Source: Bacillota bacterium
GTDB lineage: Bacteria; Bacillota_I; Bacilli_A; MOL361; Turicibacteraceae
NCBI GenBank assembly: GCA_003486705.1
Contig: DNGE01000037.1
Coordinates: forward strand, 2,398 to 11,179
Direction of reading: 5' to 3'
Length of the DNA stretch: 8,782 nt
The notes beneath the pieces are model-generated. The model was not told the DNA's origin. It did no database searches and saw only the letters and a list, made by a program, of their open reading frames with translations. The stretch's first letter is position 1, and each line of letters begins with the position of its first letter. Below, piece after piece: positions 1-6,765 of the stretch. The position numbers and the translations under genes are program-made.

Positions 1-1
1 A

Positions 2-301
2 GACGCACAAAGCGATAATGCACAATCAAATATAGGTGCACAGATGGGCTCATTAGCTTATACACAAGAAGAAGCCTTTGCCAAGGCAATGGAGCAAATG
101 GGATTAATCGGTATCACCGATTCACTGTCAGATGGTGAAGAATCAGAACCAAACCAAGTGATAAATAATGAGTACTGTTATTTTGCTAACACGGAATTTA
201 TGACAAGTGAAGGAATGCCAAGGGTGAATCAAATTTACATTGGCTCAATTAGCTTAAATGTCTATTCAGTCAATGGGGACTATATGTTGACATTAGAATA
301 A
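2..301 (+). CDS. C-terminal part of a hypothetical protein (5' partial at window edge)
   Basis: The reading frame is open from the first bases of the window to a TAA at 299-301, so this is probably the last ~99 residues of a longer protein. An internal ATG at 44, preceded by a weak AGGTG, could instead begin an 85-residue protein, and I cannot exclude that. The visible N-terminal part is rich in Q, N, S and A. The middle is acidic (SDGEESEPNQ). The C-terminal ~45 residues look like alternating beta strands (QIYIGSISLNVYSVNGDYMLTLE). There is no obvious transmembrane segment or catalytic motif. I do not recognise the family. The composition would suit the tail of an extracytoplasmic or lipoprotein-type protein, but that is a guess. 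Confidence 0.6.
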   Translation, partial: DAQSDNAQSNIGAQMGSLAYTQEEAFAKAMEQMGLIGITDSLSDGEESEPNQVINNEYCYFANTEFMTSEGMPRVNQIYIGSISLNVYSVNGDYMLTLE

Positions 302-302
302 G

Positions 303-337
303 AAAAAACGCAAATCAAATTTAGATTTGCGTTTTTT
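303..337. terminator. Bidirectional intrinsic terminator between convergent genes
   Basis: A perfect 14-bp inverted repeat (303-316 with 324-337) encloses a 7-nt loop. The stem is an A-run followed by CGCAAATC. The A-tract at 303-308 and T-tract at 332-338 give a U-tail in either direction. It lies directly after the + strand gene ending at 301 and just beyond the stop codon of the minus strand gene at 340, so it can serve both. Confidence 0.9.
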
Positions 338-339
338 TA

Positions 340-1005
340 CTATTGTTTTATTTCAAGCTGATAAGCCTTATAGCCCATCCAAATAATCCAAACATAAGCT
401 AATGTTTTAGGAATCATTAACATCCCAATGAGTCTAAATGTTGTTGCCCATAAAACAACTGGGATATAAAAGGCGAATGATAAGACAATGGCAAACCACA
501 TCCATTTAAAGGTTACATCACGATGAGCTTTTGCATGCTTATAAAATAAGTAAATAATAACAAGACCTAAAATAGCAAACGGAATGTTACGATACACACC
601 CCATGAGACAGGTGCATAATAATTTAACCACTCATTTTGAGGGAATAAGCAAAGGGCAATACGAGAAGCGGCTAACGCATAAACCCAAATAGTTAAAGTC
701 TTAGTATTTTGAACTTGGTAACGACGTCTCCAAATATGATATAACACTACATAAAAAATGGTCATCGTAATAGACGTAATAAATTTACCAACCCCAAGTG
801 CAGCGGCATTAGCTTCTAACCCCGTTGTTAATAACCCATAAGCACGCGGAATTAAATGAAAGGCATCCCCAAAACCAAGTAAAAGGGCCATATAACCAAA
901 TAATTTAGTATTATCCGATTTCCCTTTACGAACCATTGTTGTCCCTAAGATGACAACGGTACTTAAATAAAATACATCAAATAAAGTTTCCATAATGGCT
1001 TGCAT
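340..1005 (-). CDS. Seven-helix integral membrane protein of unknown function
   Basis: A 221-residue, strongly hydrophobic protein. About seven membrane segments can be seen at roughly residues 6-24, 35-55, 70-90, 104-122, 137-157, 168-190 and 192-213, with short basic loops (RRRYQ, KHAKAHRD). A charged patch inside or next to helix 2, GDAFHLIPR (D47, H50, R54), is unusual for a membrane span and may be functional. I do not recognise a named family and assign no activity. The start is supported by AAGGAG (complement of 1013-1018) seven bases upstream of the ATG. It is transcribed divergently from the two-component operon and shares its regulatory region, so co-regulation is possible. It ends three bases from the bidirectional terminator. 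Confidence 0.85.
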   Translation of the reverse strand: MQAIMETLFDVFYLSTVVILGTTMVRKGKSDNTKLFGYMALLLGFGDAFHLIPRAYGLLTTGLEANAAALGVGKFITSITMTIFYVVLYHIWRRRYQVQNTKTLTIWVYALAASRIALCLFPQNEWLNYYAPVSWGVYRNIPFAILGLVIIYLFYKHAKAHRDVTFKWMWFAIVLSFAFYIPVVLWATTFRLIGMLMIPKTLAYVWIIWMGYKAYQLEIKQ

Positions 1006-1043
1006 GTGATCACTCCTTAAATTCTAATCTTTTGTTTACACTC

Positions 1044-1072
1044 ATAATATACAGCATGAGATTGTCATACAA
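1044..1072 (-). promoter_or_regulatory. Candidate sigma-A promoter for the divergent membrane gene
   Basis: On the minus strand, TTGTAT (complement of 1067-1072) is followed after 17 bp by TATTAT (complement of 1044-1049), which differs from TATAAT at one position. The -35 box is weak (TTG plus poor second half). It directly abuts the first TTAACA element at 1074, so a regulator bound there could affect this promoter too. Confidence 0.5.
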
Positions 1073-1073
1073 G

Positions 1074-1101
1074 TTAACACCATCTTAAATCTATCTTAAC
1101 T
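1074..1101 (+). promoter_or_regulatory. Three 11-bp-phased TTAACA-type direct repeats (putative response-regulator operator)
   Basis: TTAACA (1074-1079), TTAAAT (1085-1090) and TTAACT (1096-1101) start exactly 11 bp apart. Helical-turn-spaced direct hexamers are the known binding mode of OmpR/PhoB-family regulators; Bacillus PhoP boxes have a similar TTAACA core. The cluster lies upstream of a good -10 box at 1127 and close to the divergent promoter. The same motif and spacing recur upstream of the ECF operon. Binding by the adjacent regulator is inferred. Confidence 0.65.
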
Positions 1102-1123
1102 TTAAAATTATAGTTTGCAGATA

Positions 1124-1132
1124 TGTTATACT
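1124..1132 (+). promoter_or_regulatory. Extended -10 promoter element of the two-component operon
   Basis: TGTTATACT gives an extended -10 (TGn) joined to TATACT. No acceptable -35 hexamer lies 16-18 bp upstream (1104-1109 is AAAATT). Such a promoter usually needs an activator, which fits the phased repeats just upstream at 1074-1101. Transcription would start near 1139, leaving a leader of about 28 nt. Confidence 0.6.
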
Positions 1133-1166
1133 AAGCTCAAAGAGACGAAAGGAGTTTGATGAGGAG

Positions 1167-1871
1167 ATGAATTATGAATATAATAAAATACTCATTGTTG
1201 ATGATGAAGTCGCGATACTAGACTTGCTAGAAACGGTATTAAGTTATGAAGGATTTAAACATATTTATCGTGCCCAAACAGGTGCCGAGGCAATAAAGTT
1301 AACAAAGACATATGAACCAGACTTAGTATTACTCGATGTCATGTTACCAGATATAAGTGGTCATGACGTCATTAAAGAAATTCATGCAAACCGTCAAATT
1401 CCAATTCTTTTTATCTCAGCAAAAACAGAAGAAGTCGATCGGTTAATTGGATTTGCACTAGGAGCAGACGATTATATTACTAAACCATTTAGCGCTAAAG
1501 AAGTGGCGTTTCGTGTGAAGGCCCGATTAAAAGGCGCAGCCGTCTTAAATGAGAAACCATCTAAAATATTTAACCTAGGTGAAATCGCAATACATGAGCA
1601 AGATGGCGTTGTGTATAAGTCAGGGCAACCGTTAGAACTTACAGCTAAAGAATATAAATTATTGTTGCATTTAGTTCAACATCAAAATAAAATTGTGAGC
1701 AAAGAAAGTATTTCACGTGTTGTATGGGGAGAAGATTTCTTTGAGTTTGATAATACGATTTCTGTGCATATTTCGCGTCTTAGAAAGAAAATTGAACCAA
1801 ATCCAGCAAAACCAACGTACATAACAACAGTAATTGGACTAGGGTATAAATTTATTAATAAAGAGGGTTAA
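1167..1871 (+). CDS. OmpR/PhoB-family response regulator
   Basis: A 234-residue cytoplasmic transcription factor. The receiver domain (about residues 6-122) has the acidic pocket D12-D13, the phospho-acceptor D57 in LLDVMLP, the switch S84, Y103 and the conserved K106 in TKPF. A winged-helix DNA-binding domain follows (about 135-232), with the recognition helix in NTISVHISRLRKKIE and the C-terminal wing hairpin TTVIGLGYKF. Length is typical of the family. ATG 1167 is the only in-frame start; AAAGGAG at 1148-1154 is rather far (12 nt) and GAGGAG abuts the start. The kinase gene begins two bases after the stop, so the pair is an operon. The receiver and DNA-binding assignments are secure; the targets are inferred to be the TTAACA arrays at 1074-1101 and 3336-3454. 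Confidence 0.97.
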   Translation: MNYEYNKILIVDDEVAILDLLETVLSYEGFKHIYRAQTGAEAIKLTKTYEPDLVLLDVMLPDISGHDVIKEIHANRQIPILFISAKTEEVDRLIGFALGADDYITKPFSAKEVAFRVKARLKGAAVLNEKPSKIFNLGEIAIHEQDGVVYKSGQPLELTAKEYKLLLHLVQHQNKIVSKESISRVVWGEDFFEFDNTISVHISRLRKKIEPNPAKPTYITTVIGLGYKFINKEG

Positions 1872-1873
1872 GA

Positions 1874-3271
1874 ATGAAGCGGCAATTAATTAAACATTTT
1901 TTTATGACCTTTTGTTTAGCTTTGATTACAGTGGCATTTGTAAACATTGCAATAGTATGTATTGAAAGTCGTCATTTTTTTTCAACAGCCGATGACTATT
2001 TATATGGGAGACATTATGTGAATCAAGTGGTACAAGATTTTGCTAATGATATCATGTTATCAACAGATGGTGAACTTGTGCTATCAGCTAATGGGGTGGA
2101 TCAGTTAAAACAGTTAAAGATGACACTTCAAGTGTTAAATGAGGCAAATGATGTGGTATACAGTGTAGGAAACTCCAAACATATGAAGCCACATTATTCA
2201 AACGTTGAATTATTTGAGCTGCTTCAAACTTTAGAGGATGAGACAGTGTTTATTAATGAGGTTACGTTACAAGACCAAACGTATAGCTATCTTTTATTTT
2301 TTCCCTCTAAAATGGTGAAGCGATTTGTATTTCATTATAATACGCAAGAGATTATGACGGTACACAATATTCCACTCATGATAACGGTGAATGTGTTATT
2401 GACACTTGTGATGAGTTTTATTTATGCGACGAATTTATCACGACCGCTTAATGGGATTATTCAAAATATTGTGGCGTTGTCAAAAGGTGAGGTCATTCAT
2501 AAAACGAAGAAACCAAGTTTATACGCAAGTGTTGAGGAGCGTTTGGATGAGTTAGCGTTAAAACTAGAACGGGCGGAGTTTGAGCGTCAACAAATGGAGG
2601 CGCTACGTGAAGAATGGATTGGTAATATTACGCATGATATTAAAACGCCGCTAACTTCAATTCGCGGGAATGCTGAGATTTTAGGTGATGAAGATTATGA
2701 GATTACATTAGAGCAACGTCAACTTTATGCGCATGTCATTTTGCAACAAGCGGACTATATTAAAACACTTGTGGATGATTTGAATTTATCCACACGGTTA
2801 AAAAATGGTAATCTGACACTTCATCAAAAACCTGTTAATGTGGTGTCATTACTTCGTGAAGTGGTCATTGATTTTTTAAATAATCCAAGATATGAAGGTT
2901 ATGAGATTGAGTTTATTTACCAAGAGGAATATTTGGTATTAACATTAGATGAGTTATTAATGAAGCGGGTCTTTATAAATTTGATGACGAATGCAATGGA
3001 TCACAATCCGCAAGGTACGAAGATTAAAGTAGATGTCCAACAAAAAGGTCAAACAATAATTAAAATATCCGATGAAGGTGTAGGTATTAAAAAAGAAGAT
3101 TTAGCGCATATTTTTACGCGTTATTATCGCGGAACGAATACAACTAAATCAAGTCAAGGTTCTGGACTTGGTCTTGCCATTGCATACGACATTGTAAAGA
3201 TTCATGGTGGTGAAATTAAAGCAAGTAGTGTTATAGGACAAGGCTTAGAAATTTTAATCACATTAAAATAG
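1874..3271 (+). CDS. Membrane sensor histidine kinase (partner of the upstream response regulator)
   Basis: A 465-residue HisKA-type kinase. One membrane helix at about 8-30 is followed by an extracytoplasmic region of about 130 residues (31-163), a second helix at about 164-186 and a HAMP linker with the usual Pro (P191) at about 186-238. The dimerisation/phospho-acceptor helix carries H254 in GNITHDIKTPLTS. The ATP-binding domain has the N box (N373 in LMTNAMDHN), G1 box (D400 in SDEGVGI), F box (IFTRYYRG) and G2 box (GSGLGLAI, from G429). All catalytic residues are present, so the protein should be active. The sensor region has no cysteine and no motif I recognise, so the signal is unknown. 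GAGGG at 1863-1867 inside the end of the regulator gene supplies the ribosome binding site. A strong terminator follows. Confidence 0.97.
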   Translation: MKRQLIKHFFMTFCLALITVAFVNIAIVCIESRHFFSTADDYLYGRHYVNQVVQDFANDIMLSTDGELVLSANGVDQLKQLKMTLQVLNEANDVVYSVGNSKHMKPHYSNVELFELLQTLEDETVFINEVTLQDQTYSYLLFFPSKMVKRFVFHYNTQEIMTVHNIPLMITVNVLLTLVMSFIYATNLSRPLNGIIQNIVALSKGEVIHKTKKPSLYASVEERLDELALKLERAEFERQQMEALREEWIGNITHDIKTPLTSIRGNAEILGDEDYEITLEQRQLYAHVILQQADYIKTLVDDLNLSTRLKNGNLTLHQKPVNVVSLLREVVIDFLNNPRYEGYEIEFIYQEEYLVLTLDELLMKRVFINLMTNAMDHNPQGTKIKVDVQQKGQTIIKISDEGVGIKKEDLAHIFTRYYRGTNTTKSSQGSGLGLAIAYDIVKIHGGEIKASSVIGQGLEILITLK

Positions 3272-3274
3272 AAG

Positions 3275-3318
3275 AAAAAAGGATTTCCTCAAGTTATGAC
3301 TTAAGGAAATCCTTTTTT
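3275..3318 (+). terminator. Intrinsic terminator after the two-component operon
   Basis: A 15-bp perfect stem (3275-3289 with 3304-3318) is extended inward, past one C-A mismatch, by four more pairs (3291-3294 with 3299-3302) around a TATG loop. The 3' arm ends in six T (3313-3318). The matching A-run at 3275-3280 means it could also act on the other strand. It separates the two-component operon from the ECF operon. Confidence 0.92.
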
Positions 3319-3335
3319 GGTTTGGAGGCTTAATG

Positions 3336-3454
3336 TTAAGAAAATTAACATTAATATCCAAAAATTAACAGTAAGTTAACATTCTTAACGAAAAGTAAAT
3401 ATTTGGTAAAGTTTGTTAACGAAATCTAAACAGAATATTAACACGATGTTAACT
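3336..3454 (+). promoter_or_regulatory. Array of TTAACA-type direct repeats upstream of the ECF operon
   Basis: The proximal block has four hexamers exactly 11 bp apart: TTAACG 3416, TAAACA 3427, TTAACA 3438 and TTAACT 3449. A distal group holds TTAAGA 3336, TTAACA 3345, TTAACA 3365, TTAACA 3376 (11 bp from the previous one) and TTAACG 3385. Degenerate copies TAAATA 3396 and TAAAGT 3407 continue the 11-bp phase from 3385. Such phasing is typical of tandem OmpR/PhoB-family dimers. The match in motif and spacing to 1074-1101 points to the regulator encoded at 1167, by inference. No other gene fits in this stretch. Confidence 0.75.
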
Positions 3455-3474
3455 TATGGCATAGAAAAATCGAT

Positions 3475-3480
3475 TAGAAT
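3475..3480 (+). promoter_or_regulatory. Candidate -10 element of the ECF operon
   Basis: TAGAAT matches TATAAT at five of six positions and lies 20 bp after the last repeat (3449-3454), which would occupy the -35 region. No proper -35 is present, consistent with an activator-dependent promoter. Transcription would start near 3487, giving a leader of about 33 nt. No riboswitch fits in so short a leader. Confidence 0.45.
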
Positions 3481-3519
3481 AAAAGTGTAATCAAATTATA
3501 TTTTTAGGAGGAGTAGGAA

Positions 3520-4377
3520 ATGATGAGTAGCAGGTTAACACAGTCACAAAAAATTATGGTGTTTATTTTATCAATGTGTATGTTCGGGTTAGGGGATCTA
3601 ATTACGCAATTAGTACCTGAATTTACGTTTGGTCCGTTTGAAATTGGGATTTCTTATTTTGGATTTATTGGAATGATTATGTGTGTCTTATTAGATCCGT
3701 TTTACGGTGCGATTGGTTCTTGTTTTGGAGCAATCATTTTTGGTGGATTATTAATTGGTGATTTTAAAGGGATTGGAGAATTAGAATCATTTATTCAAAT
3801 GTCGATGGCATTTTTCTTAGCTTCATTTGTTATTAAAAACGTTCATAATAAAACACAAATTTTCTGGGCTGGTATGTTAATGGTTGCAGTAGATAAGTTT
3901 GTAGGTGGATGGGTTGATATCTTAAAAGTATGGATTGGGGTAGAAGAATTAGAAGCAGTAGCGGGATTACCTGAAAGTGTACTTGCGATTCAAGGTGTTG
4001 AATTCTTAACGGATACACTTGTAACAGGCATTTTCTTTACAGCCATTCCAGCGATGATTTTTATTCCGATGTTACATGGAAAATTAGAACCTCTTTTAGG
4101 AATGAAGCCACGTGGTAATAATGAAAGTATTGCATCATTAAAAGGAATCTTTACATTAAAAAATACCATGATCATGGTTGTTTTAGTTGCTGCATCTGCA
4201 GTGTTTGCCATTTTAAAAGAAACGGGTGTTGAGTTCTTAGCATTCAAACCTGATTTTGTTGAAATTTATGGAGATGCATTTATGTACGGTGCTATTGGGA
4301 TTGTAGCATTATTAACAGTTGCTGTTACGGCATATTGTTCAAAAAATAAAACAACGTTAACACAAGAAGCAAATTAA
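3520..4377 (+). CDS. ECF-type transporter substrate-binding membrane (S) component, substrate unknown
   Basis: A 285-residue hydrophobic protein immediately upstream of ECF ATPase and EcfT genes. Membrane segments are visible at about 12-33, 41-64, 66-80, 89-108, 113-132, 165-190, 214-234 and 252-275. The family role is to bind a vitamin or similar small molecule in the membrane and deliver it to the ATPase/EcfT module. At about eight helices and 285 residues it is clearly longer than the usual six-helix S component (about 170-200 residues), so it belongs to an atypical group. The identification rests mainly on gene context plus hydropathy. The start ATG 3520 has AGGAGG at 3506-3511, eight bases upstream; the ATG at 3523 is the less well-spaced alternative. 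The S-AA-T order resembles Bacillus ykoEDC, but the length does not fit YkoE. Confidence 0.8.
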   Translation: MMSSRLTQSQKIMVFILSMCMFGLGDLITQLVPEFTFGPFEIGISYFGFIGMIMCVLLDPFYGAIGSCFGAIIFGGLLIGDFKGIGELESFIQMSMAFFLASFVIKNVHNKTQIFWAGMLMVAVDKFVGGWVDILKVWIGVEELEAVAGLPESVLAIQGVEFLTDTLVTGIFFTAIPAMIFIPMLHGKLEPLLGMKPRGNNESIASLKGIFTLKNTMIMVVLVAASAVFAILKETGVEFLAFKPDFVEIYGDAFMYGAIGIVALLTVAVTAYCSKNKTTLTQEAN

Positions 4378-4419
4378 TTAAATGGAATTTATTAAAATAT
4401 AGAAAAGAGAAAGTATAAT

Positions 4420-5937
4420 ATGAAGCAACCGATTATTGAAGTTAATAATATTGTGTTTAAATATCCTGGGGCGGATCAGTCTGTTTTAAATGATATTAGT
4501 TGTCACATCCACAAAGGCGATTTCTTAGCTGTTATTGGAGGGAATGGTTCTGGAAAATCAACGTTTTGTAAGTCAATTGTTGGACTTGTGCCACAGTTTA
4601 TTGTGGGTGATTTTTCTGGAACTGTGCGTGTGGATGGTGAAAACATTGATGAGTTACCAATTTCTGATGTCGCGAAGAAGATTGGGTATGTGTATCAAGA
4701 TTTTGAAAATCAATTGGTGCGTCCACGTGTGCGAGATGAAGTGGAGTTTGCACCTTTAAATTTTGGATGTTTAGATTATAAAGAAAAAGCTCAAAAAGCG
4801 TTAGAACAAGTTGGGATTGAGCATTTAGCGGACGAGTTTATTTGGCAATTAAGCGGGGGGCAAAAGCATTTATTAGCTTTAGCCTCTGTGCTTTCTCTTG
4901 ATCCGGACGTTTTAATTTTAGACGAGCCGATTGCGCAGCTAGACCCTTTACATGGACTAGAAGTGTATCAGTTATTAAAGAAGTTAAATGAAGAGTATGG
5001 AAAAACAATTATTGTCATTGAGCATCATTCTAAATTTATTAAAAATTTCTGTAAGCAAGTGTTGTGTTTAAATGAAGGTCAAGTCGTATTTCATGAACCC
5101 ATTGCGAAATGTTTGGAAAATATTAATGAATTAATCAAACACTCTTTGCTAATAAAGGATAAGTATGATTTCTCGTCGCAAAACTTAGAAGAAATTAGTG
5201 ATGAGGTGTTAGTAAAAGTTGAAAATGTGTCACACACGTATAAAAGTGTCGACCGTAGCACCCATACGTCATTAAATAATGTTAGCTTATCGTTTAAAGC
5301 TGGCGAAAAAGTTGCGATTTTAGGTGGAAATGGTGCAGGCAAAACGACGTTAATGAAACTAATGACAGGCCTCACGCGCTTAAGAAGCGGAGATATTATC
5401 ATTGATAATAAGTCGATTAAAAGTCAATCGATTCAGGCGTTGGCAGAAAATATTACGTATTTATATCAAAATCCAGAAGATATGTTTTTAAAAGATTGTA
5501 TTCAAAAAGATATTGAAATGTTTCCACGCTCAAGACAACGGGAGTACATTGATGAGTTAAGTTATAATATTATGACAGAATTTAATTTAATGCAGTTTAA
5601 AGATCGCGATGGACGCTTATTATCGGGTGGCCAACAACGCCGAGCAACACTTGCGATTGGAATGGCGATGACACCATCTATTATGTTACTTGATGAGCCG
5701 ACAGCGTCACTTGATGTAAATAGCCGCAATGAATTATTCAAACTGCTTCATTTATTAAAAGAGCAAATTAAAGTCGTTGTTATTGCGACACATGATTTAA
5801 GTCTAGTGACAGAGTGGGCAAATCGCGTGATTGTCATGTCAAAAGGACAAGTGGTGCTCGATACAACACCACAAGAATTTATTGAGTCAAAAATTGATAT
5901 GAAGCAATGGGGACTTCTTAAAGAGGAGGTCGTTTAG
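4420..5937 (+). CDS. ECF transporter ATPase, fused double ABC domain (EcfA-EcfA')
   Basis: A 505-residue cytoplasmic protein with two complete ABC nucleotide-binding domains, equivalent to the usual EcfA1/EcfA2 pair. Domain 1 has Walker A GGNGSGKST (40-48), Q-loop Q93, signature LSGGQ (144-148), Walker B LILDEP with D168/E169, and the switch H202. Domain 2 has Walker A GGNGAGKTT (302-310), LSGGQ (401-405), Walker B LLDEP with D425/E426 and switch H458. Both sites look competent for ATP hydrolysis. The ribosome binding site is poor (AGAGAAAG region, 4405-4413), and the gene starts 42 bp after the S gene, so its translation may be weaker or coupled. A fused ATPase dedicated to one S component is typical of group I ECF systems such as YkoEDC. 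Confidence 0.95.
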   Translation: MKQPIIEVNNIVFKYPGADQSVLNDISCHIHKGDFLAVIGGNGSGKSTFCKSIVGLVPQFIVGDFSGTVRVDGENIDELPISDVAKKIGYVYQDFENQLVRPRVRDEVEFAPLNFGCLDYKEKAQKALEQVGIEHLADEFIWQLSGGQKHLLALASVLSLDPDVLILDEPIAQLDPLHGLEVYQLLKKLNEEYGKTIIVIEHHSKFIKNFCKQVLCLNEGQVVFHEPIAKCLENINELIKHSLLIKDKYDFSSQNLEEISDEVLVKVENVSHTYKSVDRSTHTSLNNVSLSFKAGEKVAILGGNGAGKTTLMKLMTGLTRLRSGDIIIDNKSIKSQSIQALAENITYLYQNPEDMFLKDCIQKDIEMFPRSRQREYIDELSYNIMTEFNLMQFKDRDGRLLSGGQQRRATLAIGMAMTPSIMLLDEPTASLDVNSRNELFKLLHLLKEQIKVVVIATHDLSLVTEWANRVIVMSKGQVVLDTTPQEFIESKIDMKQWGLLKEEVV

Positions 5938-6744
5938 ATGTTTGAAAATGCATTAGAAAAAGTTTCAATTGAAGACATTAAGCTTTCTTTATTTAGAAGT
6001 GCATATGGATTAAATAATAACTTATTATCCTCAATTGATGGACGTGTGGTGTTACTTTGGTATACGTTCTATGCCATTGTGACTTGGTTTGTGTATGACC
6101 AAACCTTATTACTTATTTGGTTTATTCAGTTTTTAGTTTTAGCTTTATGTTGCCGTGTGAGTAAAGTTATCTTAGTTTTAATGAGTATCAGTGTTGTGAC
6201 GAATATTGGATCCACCTTTTTTGTATCGCTATTCTTTGGTGGAAATTTAGAAACAATAATTAGTTTATTTATGTTAAACTTCAAAATGCTCATTATTGGG
6301 TTAGCTAGTGTGAGTGTGTTTGCGTCAATCGGACCTGAAAAACTAAGTGACTCATTATTAAAACTTGGATTACCTGAATTATTTTGTTTCGGTATTTCAT
6401 ATGGTTATCGCATCATCCCCATGTTAATTGAGGAATTTGTAGATATTTATTATGCTTACCGTATTCGTGGAGAAATCGTTAGTGGGAAAAGATTTGTTGT
6501 GTGGCGTACGATGGTCGTCGAAGTAAAACGTATTATTAAAAGCTTCTATCCTATGATATTAAACACAGCGAAACGTTCACGCACGACGGTAGAGTCATTA
6601 GAATTAAAAGGATTCACATACAGTATGAATCATGCATCAGTTAAGAAGTTAAAAACGAATCACATGAAAATCAGTGCGTTTGATTTAATGTTCTCACTGT
6701 ACGCGACACTTATTTTATTAATTAGTTTATTTTTAGCACGATAA
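5938..6744 (+). CDS. ECF transporter transmembrane coupling protein (EcfT)
   Basis: A 268-residue membrane protein whose ATG directly abuts the TAG of the ATPase gene, with AGGAGGT at 5924-5930 seven bases upstream, so the two are translationally coupled. Hydrophobic segments lie at about 36-52, 56-71, 76-100, 106-130 and 245-267. The cytoplasmic coupling region carries the two family motifs that dock into the ATPases: AYRIRG (173-178) and a variant of the second, SLELKGF (220-226), with K in place of the usual R of the A-R-G type motif. Length matches EcfT/CbiQ family members. It completes a full S, AA', T importer with the two genes before it. Confidence 0.92.
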   Translation: MFENALEKVSIEDIKLSLFRSAYGLNNNLLSSIDGRVVLLWYTFYAIVTWFVYDQTLLLIWFIQFLVLALCCRVSKVILVLMSISVVTNIGSTFFVSLFFGGNLETIISLFMLNFKMLIIGLASVSVFASIGPEKLSDSLLKLGLPELFCFGISYGYRIIPMLIEEFVDIYYAYRIRGEIVSGKRFVVWRTMVVEVKRIIKSFYPMILNTAKRSRTTVESLELKGFTYSMNHASVKKLKTNHMKISAFDLMFSLYATLILLISLFLAR

Positions 6745-6752
6745 AGAAGAAA

Positions 6753-6759
6753 GGGGGGG
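6753..6759 (+). promoter_or_regulatory. Unusual G7 ribosome binding site of the PHP gene
   Basis: AAGGGGGGGA precedes the ATG at 6766 by six bases. A run of seven G is rare in this AT-rich sequence and is prone to slippage, so natural length variants could alter the spacing. A two-codon frame, ATGGCATGA (6761-6769), overlaps the true start. Confidence 0.6.
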
Positions 6760-6765
6760 AATGGC

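Noticed and set aside
3487..3519. A riboswitch in the leader of the ECF operon
   Set aside because: The predicted leader is only about 33 nt and shows no stable hairpin; the upstream terminator at 3275-3318 directly follows the kinase gene and belongs to it.
3833..4247. Two minus strand frames inside the S-component gene
   Set aside because: They lie fully within a convincing membrane-protein gene and show no motif or start signal of their own.
4414..4419. TATAAT directly before the ATPase start codon
   Set aside because: No -35 at the right distance, and a start there would fall inside the coding region; most likely chance in AT-rich DNA.
4535..4759. Second + strand frame inside the ATPase gene
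   Set aside because: Out-of-frame shadow of the first ABC domain, whose Walker A, Q-loop and signature are all intact in the main frame.
5091..5402. Minus strand frame inside the ATPase gene
   Set aside because: Antisense shadow across the linker and second Walker A of the real gene.
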